Shown here one piece after another: positions 6,307 to 11,181 of a stretch of 11,181 nucleotides of DNA. Both the position numbers and the translations under genes were made by a program. Under the pieces are notes generated by a model. The model searched no databases, was not told the DNA's origin, and saw only the letters and a list, made by a program, of their open reading frames with translations. The stretch covers positions 1 through 11,181 of the forward strand of contig JAITNR010000115.1 of assembly GCA_031290375.1 (NCBI GenBank), in the 5' to 3' direction. The stretch is from Prevotellaceae bacterium (GTDB taxonomy: Bacteria; Bacteroidota; Bacteroidia; Bacteroidales; Paludibacteraceae). Each line of letters starts with the position of its first letter. The first letter of the stretch is position 1.

Positions 6307-7347
6307 ATGACAGATTACGTTGAACATATTAATCAAGTTTTATGCCCTCAAAAAACGGAAAATGAAATTGTTTTGGATTTGTTTGCAGGTTGCGGTGGGC
6401 TTTCTTTGGGCTTTGAATCGGTAGGATATGAAACTGTTGGTTTTGAAATGCTTGACGATGCCTGCGAAACATACAATAAGAATCTTAATGGAAAATGTTT
6501 TGCAAAAAAACTTGAACTTGATTTTGATTACCCTCAATCTGATATTGTAATTGGCGGTCCACCTTGCCAACCCTTTAGTGTTCGTGGACAGCAAAAAGGG
6601 ATGGCAGATGCAAGAGATGGGTTTCCTGTATTTATTGATGCAATAAAAAAATTAAAACCTAAAGTATTTCTTTTTGAGAATGTCAGGGGACTGCTTTTTG
6701 CTAACAAATGGTATTTTGATTTAATTTTGAAGGAACTAAGGGATTTAGGATATATTGTTGAATACAAACTAATTAATGCTGTAAACTATGGAGTCCCTCA
6801 AAATAGAGAACGACTTTTTGTTGTTGGTCACCGTTCAAAATTCAGTTTTCCAAAGCCACATAAAAGGCAAATCACAGTTGGAGAAGCAATAGGAGACACA
6901 ATGTTTACAGCGCCCGAAGGAAGTAAATTTCTAACGCCGTCTATGGACGAATATGTTGCTAAGTATGAAAAAGCCTCATATTGTATCAATCCCCGCGATT
7001 TGTATTTCGACAAACCTGCCCGTACACTGACTTGTCGTAATCTTGCAGGTGCGACAAGCGATATGCAGCGTATCCGCTTGAAAGACAACAGAAGGCGCAG
7101 AATATTTCATTATGAGGCTGCTCGATTACAAAGTTTCCCCGATTGGTTTGAATTTGCTGGAAATGAAACACAGCAATTTAATCAAATAGGAAATGCAGTG
7201 CCGCCGTTATTGGCATTTCAAATGGCAAATGTTATAAAAGAATGTTATAAACAAGGCGAGTTGTACTCAGCAAGAGAAATTGTAGAAAACAGTATTCAAT
7301 CCAATCAAATGTTATCTTTATTTGAAAATGAAACAATATATAACTAA
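6307..7347 (+). CDS. DNA (cytosine-5-)-methyltransferase of a type II restriction-modification system
   Basis: The enzyme transfers a methyl group from S-adenosylmethionine to C5 of cytosine within a target sequence, protecting the host DNA from the partner nuclease encoded next. The 346-residue product has the ordered motifs of the family: I, DLFAGCGG (24-31); IV, GGPPCQPFS (83-91) with catalytic Cys87; VI, ENVRG (124-128); VIII, QNRERLFVVG (165-174); IX, ARLQSFPD (272-279); X, QIGNAVPP (293-300). The target recognition domain lies between VIII and IX, about 180-265, with the recognisable block KPARTLTCRNLAGATSDMQR (236-255). The recognition site cannot be read from it. The gene begins 35 nt after cdsA and overlaps the endonuclease gene by 20 nt. 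It is plainly complete, so not a decayed orphan. Confidence 0.95.
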   Translation: MTDYVEHINQVLCPQKTENEIVLDLFAGCGGLSLGFESVGYETVGFEMLDDACETYNKNLNGKCFAKKLELDFDYPQSDIVIGGPPCQPFSVRGQQKGMADARDGFPVFIDAIKKLKPKVFLFENVRGLLFANKWYFDLILKELRDLGYIVEYKLINAVNYGVPQNRERLFVVGHRSKFSFPKPHKRQITVGEAIGDTMFTAPEGSKFLTPSMDEYVAKYEKASYCINPRDLYFDKPARTLTCRNLAGATSDMQRIRLKDNRRRRIFHYEAARLQSFPDWFEFAGNETQQFNQIGNAVPPLLAFQMANVIKECYKQGELYSAREIVENSIQSNQMLSLFENETIYN

Positions 7348-8317
7348 AAGCAAAAAATCAAAATCAGTGCAAAAAATTATCAACGAGGCGCTTGAAATTT
7401 TAGAACTTGTTGGAATCCCACTTGATGGAAAAACAGAGAGAGCCTTGGAACGTATAGCTATGAGTTTCTTGGCAGTTGCCAATATTACAAATAGTTGGCT
7501 AAAAGCCAACGATAATGCAAACTTGAAAACAAGAGATATTATCAATTTTATCAATAAACATTTTGAGGAAAATATTTCTTCTGTTTCTTACGACGATATT
7601 CGGCGAAAGGATTTAAAACTGCTTGTTTTGGCGGAATTAATTGTAAATACAGGAATAAATAAGGGTTCTGCAACAAATGACCCAACTCGCGGATATTCTC
7701 TACATTCCGATTTTAAAAACCTGATCGTCAAATACAGAACGAAAGAATGGCAGAATGAGCTATATGTTTTCAATTCAAATAAACCTCAATTATCAGAAGT
7801 TCTTGCAAGAAAACGGAATTTAGTAAAAATTCCTGTAAAACTACCCAATGGAAAGCTTCTTAAACTTTCTTTGGGGCAACATAATGTATTGCAAAAAGCT
7901 ATTATTGAAGAATTTTTGCCACGATTTGGCAGCGATTGTGCCGTATTCTATATTGGCGATACTTTGGATAAAATCCTGCATATTGAAGAAAAGGAGTTGA
8001 ATGCATTAAATTTCTTCGAGCTTTTGCACAATGAACTGCCTGATATTATTGCATACAGTAAGAAAAATAACTGGTTATATTTGATTGAAGCAGTCCATAG
8101 TTCCGGTCCAATGAGCGAAACAAGAGTATTGGAACTTAAAAAAATGCTGAAACATTGTACGGCAGAATTGGTTTTTGTAACAGCATTTCTGACAAGAGCA
8201 GATTTTAAAAAATGGATGATGGATGTTGCTTGGGAAACAGAAGTCTGGGCAGCCGACAATCCCGACCATTTAGTTCATTTCAATGGACATAAATTTTTAG
8301 GAGCGTATGCAAAATAA
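7328..8317 (+). CDS. BsuBI/PstI-family type II restriction endonuclease
   Basis: The 329-residue product matches the two-part layout I know for BsuBI/PstI-type nucleases: an N-terminal helical DNA-binding region (about 1-150) and a C-terminal nuclease domain. Family blocks in order are GIPLDGKTERALERIAM, KLPNGKLLKLSLGQHNVLQ, AIIEEFLPRFG, YIGDT, LPDIIAY (Pro238-Asp239), WLYLIEAVHSSGP (Glu254), AELVFVTAF, WETEVWAADNPDHLVHFNG and KFLG near the end. PD and E fit a PD-(D/E)xK arrangement, but Val256 stands where the lysine is canonical. The frame also permits a TTG start at 7322; I prefer the ATG at 7328. The start lies within the last 20 nt of the methyltransferase gene, so translation is likely coupled and made after modification enzyme. 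Named BsuBI and PstI cut CTGCAG, but specificity here is unknown. Confidence 0.88.
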   Translation: MKQYITKSKKSKSVQKIINEALEILELVGIPLDGKTERALERIAMSFLAVANITNSWLKANDNANLKTRDIINFINKHFEENISSVSYDDIRRKDLKLLVLAELIVNTGINKGSATNDPTRGYSLHSDFKNLIVKYRTKEWQNELYVFNSNKPQLSEVLARKRNLVKIPVKLPNGKLLKLSLGQHNVLQKAIIEEFLPRFGSDCAVFYIGDTLDKILHIEEKELNALNFFELLHNELPDIIAYSKKNNWLYLIEAVHSSGPMSETRVLELKKMLKHCTAELVFVTAFLTRADFKKWMMDVAWETEVWAADNPDHLVHFNGHKFLGAYAK

Positions 8318-8388
8318 CCTCCTCATACACACCTAGAACCTCGCCGCAAATTACCTTTTAAATAACGGTTTAAGATGCAAAATCAACT

Positions 8389-8419
8389 TGAGATATAGCA
8401 AAACCAAAATCTCATTTTT
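8389..8419 (+). terminator. Weak hairpin plus T run after the restriction-modification genes
   Basis: TGAGAT (8389-8394) pairs with ATCTCA (8409-8414), a 6-bp stem with a 14-nt loop, directly followed by TTTTT. This is the only terminator-like structure I see in the 188-nt spacer between the endonuclease and the nfeD-type gene. The stem is short and AT-rich, so strength is doubtful. The rest of the spacer shows nothing recognisable. Confidence 0.3.
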
Positions 8420-8505
8420 ACCCAATTTTCCAAGCAGTATCTCTTTAACACACTACAACACCAAATTCACTTATAATTTATAAATCAATACAATCAATAT
8501 TCCTT

Positions 8506-9861
8506 ATGAAAAATTTATTTTTAATTCTTTTTTCCCTGCTTTCGATAAATGCCTTTGCAAAAAACGTTTATGTGATTGACATAAACGATGAAATAAACAG
8601 CAAAACGTGGATTTATATTCATAGCGGGTTTTCTTTGGCAAATAAAATCAATGCCGATTTGATAGTTATTCACCTGAATACCTACGGAGGCGAACTGAAT
8701 TTTGCGGACTCTATTCGCACAAAAATTCTCAATTCCAAAATTCCCGTTGTGGCTTTTGTGGACAACAACGCTGCATCGGCTGGGGCACTGATTTCGCTTG
8801 CCTGTGACAAAATTTATATGCGTAAAGGAGCAAGCATCGGTGCTGCAACCGTTGTCAATGGCACTGACGGCACTCAAATGCCCGACAAATATCAGGCATA
8901 CATGCGCTCGATGATGCGTTCCACAACGGAGGCTCACGGAAAAGACTCGCTCGGAAATTGGGTTAGAGACCCGTTAATTGCTGATGCTATGGTTGATTCT
9001 CGAACGGTAGTACCCGGAATTATCGACTCCACAAGAACACTGACTTTCACCACATTGGAAGCAATAAGATACAACTATTGCGAGGGTGAGGCGGAAACTG
9101 TTGCCGAAGTACTTCAACAGGAGGGTGTTAATGAGGGCGAATACACGTTAACGACATATAAACCCACCTTTTGGGACAAGTCAAAAGGTTTGCTTACGAG
9201 CACCGTTTTGCGTGGCATTTTGATAATGCTGATAATAGGCGGGATATGGTTTGAACTGCAACAGCCGGGCATAGGTTTTCCGCTCGGATTGGCTATCTGT
9301 GCCGCAATTTTATACTTTGCACCGGCGTATATGGATGGCTTGGCAGCAAATTGGGAAATCCTCCTGTTTATAGTTGGCGTAGGGCTTTTGATGTTGGAAA
9401 TATTTGTTATTCCCGGTTTTGGAGTAGCGGGCATTAGTGGGATTGCGGCAATATTTATCAGTTTGGTTTTCAGCCTATTAAATAATGACTGGTTTAATTT
9501 TGACAAAGTTTATCGTCCAAATATCTCATCGGCGGTACTTACTGTTACAATCGGGCTGATTTTTGCCTTTGCAACAGTACTGTTTTTTTCGTGGAAAATA
9601 GGGACAAAGGGAGTTTTCAGCAAATTTGCCCTGCAAACCGCACAAAATATGGAAGATGGTTTCATCGGTGTTCCAACCGAACAAAAATTGCTTGCAGGCA
9701 AAACAGGTATAGCCATAACTGATATGCGCCCGTCAGGGAAAGCGAAAATAGAAGGCAAAATATACGATGCTCTCTCGGAAAATGGAAAGTTTATTGAAAA
9801 AAACACAAAGATAGAGGTTATCAATTTTTCCACTACTCAAATCAATGTAAGGCGAGTATGA
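8506..9861 (+). CDS. NfeD-family membrane protein with ClpP-like serine protease domain
   Basis: The 451-residue product has a signal peptide (about 1-18, ending AFA) and a ClpP-like protease domain (about 19-215). In it, NAASAGALIS holds the likely nucleophile Ser91, and MPDKYQAYMRS holds the likely partner Lys128. About four or five membrane helices follow (roughly 233-253, 257-275, 284-303, 306-325 and 342-363), then a soluble C-terminal NfeD OB-fold (about 385-450). Characterised archaeal relatives (PH1510 type) are Ser-Lys proteases that cleave the C-terminal tail of a partner stomatin; the topology puts the protease outside the cytoplasm. No stomatin or flotillin gene is beside it here. 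Its stop overlaps the next start by 4 nt. The ATG follows no ribosome binding site. Full-length, nothing missing. Confidence 0.9.
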   Translation: MKNLFLILFSLLSINAFAKNVYVIDINDEINSKTWIYIHSGFSLANKINADLIVIHLNTYGGELNFADSIRTKILNSKIPVVAFVDNNAASAGALISLACDKIYMRKGASIGAATVVNGTDGTQMPDKYQAYMRSMMRSTTEAHGKDSLGNWVRDPLIADAMVDSRTVVPGIIDSTRTLTFTTLEAIRYNYCEGEAETVAEVLQQEGVNEGEYTLTTYKPTFWDKSKGLLTSTVLRGILIMLIIGGIWFELQQPGIGFPLGLAICAAILYFAPAYMDGLAANWEILLFIVGVGLLMLEIFVIPGFGVAGISGIAAIFISLVFSLLNNDWFNFDKVYRPNISSAVLTVTIGLIFAFATVLFFSWKIGTKGVFSKFALQTAQNMEDGFIGVPTEQKLLAGKTGIAITDMRPSGKAKIEGKIYDALSENGKFIEKNTKIEVINFSTTQINVRRV

Positions 9862-10622
9862 CAAAGGCAGTAATAATCGGTTCGGGCAATGTGGCGTGGA
9901 GTTTGGCTCACTATTTGCCTTTCTGTAGCTGTTGTGTAATGCAGATTGTTAGCCGCACGCAGGAGTCGGCTCAAAGCCTTGCATCGACTATTGGGGCGGA
10001 TTTCACCACCGATTTTTCAAAGATATACGCAAATGCCGATTTTTATATTTATGCCATTACTGATGATGCGTTAAACACTGTTATTACGCAGGTTAATGTA
10101 AAAAATGGCTTGCACCTTCACACTTCAGGCTCGGTAGATATGGACGTTTTTCGCGGCAAACAGTATGACTTCGGCGTACTGTACCCTTTTCAGACGTTTT
10201 CAAAGCAGAAGAAGGTAGATTTAAACAATGTTCCATTTTTTATTGAGGCTAATTCTTCTGATAATCAACATAAACTTATGGATTTTGCAAAAAAAATATC
10301 CCTGAAAGTTTATGAAATATCTTTCGAGCAAAGAAAAAAGGTGCATTTGGCAGGCGTTTTCGGTAATAATTTTACCAATTTTCTTTGGGGAATTTCTTAT
10401 AAATTTCTCAAAGAGTGTAATTTGCCATTCAGTGTGATACTACCTTTGATAACCGAAAGTGTTGACAAACTGAAATATCTAACGCCCAATCAGGCACAGA
10501 CAGGACCTGCCGCCCGCGGTGACCAAAAAAGCATCGCCGAACACCTTAAATTCCTGCACAACAACAAAGACTTGGAGGAAATTTACGCTTTATTAACTGA
10601 GAATATAAAGAGAGGTAGTTAG
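9858..10622 (+). CDS. Rossmann-like and DUF2520 domain protein
   Basis: The 254-residue product has an N-terminal Rossmann dinucleotide-binding fold (AVIIGSGNVAWSLA, residues 4-17, with GSGNVA as the glycine loop). Its all-helical C-terminal half (about 125-250) has the conserved blocks HLAGVFGNNFTNFLW and LTPNQAQTGPAARGD. This is the arrangement of the DUF2520 family, distantly like pyrroline-5-carboxylate reductase and F420-dependent NADP reductases. The substrate is unknown and I assign no reaction. The ATG lies inside ATGA, overlapping the stop of the NfeD-type gene by 4 nt, with TAAGG five bases upstream (9848-9852). The overlap suggests joint translation, but a shared function with the protease is only a guess. 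The length is normal for the family, so the nearby insertion sequence has not truncated it. Confidence 0.82.
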   Translation: MTKAVIIGSGNVAWSLAHYLPFCSCCVMQIVSRTQESAQSLASTIGADFTTDFSKIYANADFYIYAITDDALNTVITQVNVKNGLHLHTSGSVDMDVFRGKQYDFGVLYPFQTFSKQKKVDLNNVPFFIEANSSDNQHKLMDFAKKISLKVYEISFEQRKKVHLAGVFGNNFTNFLWGISYKFLKECNLPFSVILPLITESVDKLKYLTPNQAQTGPAARGDQKSIAEHLKFLHNNKDLEEIYALLTENIKRGS

Positions 10623-10651
10623 CAATACAAAATAAATGAGATCTTAAATCC

Positions 10652-10688
10652 GCAAAGTGTTGAAAACAAAATATTTATAACACTTTGC
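10652..10688. terminator. Perfect 10-bp hairpin after the DUF2520 gene
   Basis: GCAAAGTGTT (10652-10661) is perfectly complementary to AACACTTTGC (10679-10688), with a 17-nt AT-rich loop. It begins 29 nt after the stop of the DUF2520 gene, a sensible place for a terminator of the nfeD-DUF2520 operon, but no T run follows on the plus strand. The rest of the gap up to 10848 holds no gene that I can support. It probably includes the end of the right-hand insertion sequence; CCTGACTTCGACGGTC at 10784-10799 is one possible terminal sequence, unverified because the other end is not in the window. Confidence 0.4.
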
Positions 10689-10848
10689 CATTTGAAAAAT
10701 TTCACTTATTTTTGAGATATAAGACTAAAAAATAATGATTTTAATGAATGGAGTTGCAATGTGAGTTGAACAATTAATAATCTCCTGACTTCGACGGTCA
10801 AAAATCACAAAGCAATATCATTCAATGACTTACAAAAACAGCGAGCCA

Positions 10849-11181
10849 CTACATTTTTTTTAAATTTTCGAGTAATTGATAAGGCACTAAACTTCGGCGT
10901 TTTTTCATTGCTTGATATATTGTTTGTGTGTCTTTTGACGTTTTGGCAGGCAGAACGTATCGTTTCTGTTTTTTCGGGTCAATAAGGATACTTTCCTGTA
11001 CAGACCACAGTTCTTCGCTGATTCGTGCTGCCGAAAAACGTTCTTTGGTCTCAGTTCTGATGATATGTTGCAAAAAACGTATCAGCGAAAATGCCACAAA
11101 ACAAACGGCTATGTGAGAGAGTATCCTGTTTGCAGTCCAGTGAAAGACAGGTCGCATGCGCAAATCGTGCTTGTCAATACG
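10849..11181 (-). CDS. IS4/IS1634-like DDE transposase, C-terminal part (runs off the window)
   Basis: The frame is open from the right edge of the window leftward to a stop at 10849-10851, giving the last 110 residues of the protein with no start in view. It opens RIDKHDLRMRPVFHW, then HIAVCFVAFSLIRFLQHII. In IS4/IS1634-type transposases the block around KHDL..RPVFHW directly follows the catalytic glutamate of the DDE triad and is followed by a hydrophobic helix of this kind, so I expect that glutamate a few codons beyond the window edge. A true stop, not a frameshift, ends the protein, so at least this end looks intact. The gene points toward the DUF2520 gene. An internal ATG-like start exists, but the homology runs through it, so the gene is partial by window edge. 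Confidence 0.78.
   Translation of the reverse strand, partial: RIDKHDLRMRPVFHWTANRILSHIAVCFVAFSLIRFLQHIIRTETKERFSAARISEELWSVQESILIDPKKQKRYVLPAKTSKDTQTIYQAMKKRRSLVPYQLLENLKKM

Noticed and set aside
7322..7327. TTG start two codons upstream for the endonuclease
   Set aside because: It adds only two residues and TTG is weaker than the ATG at 7328.
6307..7347. Orphan Dcm-type methyltransferase with a nearby vsr repair gene
   Set aside because: The adjacent overlapping gene is a restriction nuclease of the BsuBI/PstI type, not a Vsr endonuclease, so the enzyme is part of a restriction-modification pair.
8318..8505. Small gene or RNA in the spacer before the NfeD-type gene
   Set aside because: No convincing reading frame or RNA fold; only a weak hairpin at 8389-8419.

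Overview
The window looks like a chromosomal segment of a Bacteroidota bacterium, probably order Bacteroidales. Three things point there: the protein sequences (MurC, GpsA, YebC, FabG and CdsA read like their Bacteroidetes versions), the near absence of usable Shine-Dalgarno sequences, and repeated TAnnTTTG boxes, which match the -7 element of the Bacteroidetes primary sigma factor, a short distance upstream of several genes. The DNA is AT-rich. This assignment comes from reading the sequence; no database was searched.

Layout. The left edge (1-270) is mobile DNA: the first 20 codons of an IS1-like transposase with its promoter and terminal repeat, then a 144-bp non-coding foldback element whose ends match the end of that IS. 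A leftward pair follows, gpsA then murC (glycerol-3-phosphate for phospholipids; the first amino-acid addition to the peptidoglycan precursor). A short divergent promoter region (about 2807-2883), two near-mirror promoters around a palindromic core, separates this pair from a rightward series. That series is yebC-dapF (overlapping by 4 nt; dapF supplies meso-diaminopimelate/lysine), a spacer with four 21-bp tandem repeats (4485-4568), fabG-cdsA (fatty acid reduction and CDP-diacylglycerol synthesis), a two-gene type II restriction-modification module (6307-8317), and nfeD-DUF2520 (membrane serine protease of the NfeD/ClpP-like class plus a Rossmann-fold protein of unknown function, overlapping by 4 nt). 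The right edge (10849-11181) is the C-terminal end of a different, IS4/IS1634-like DDE transposase, which runs off the window.

How the genes work together. Apart from the restriction-modification module and the mobile elements, the genes are core envelope metabolism: MurC and DapF feed peptidoglycan, while GpsA, FabG and CdsA feed phospholipid synthesis. The accessory parts are the two edge transposons, the foldback element, the 21-bp repeat array, and the restriction-modification pair between cdsA and nfeD. That pair combines a cytosine-C5 methyltransferase with a BsuBI/PstI-type endonuclease, an interesting mix because the founding BsuBI and PstI systems use adenine methyltransferases. I found no RNA gene, CRISPR array or clearly new multi-gene system. 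The items most worth a second look are the foldback element, the 21-bp array, the mirror-image promoter region and the mixed restriction-modification module.
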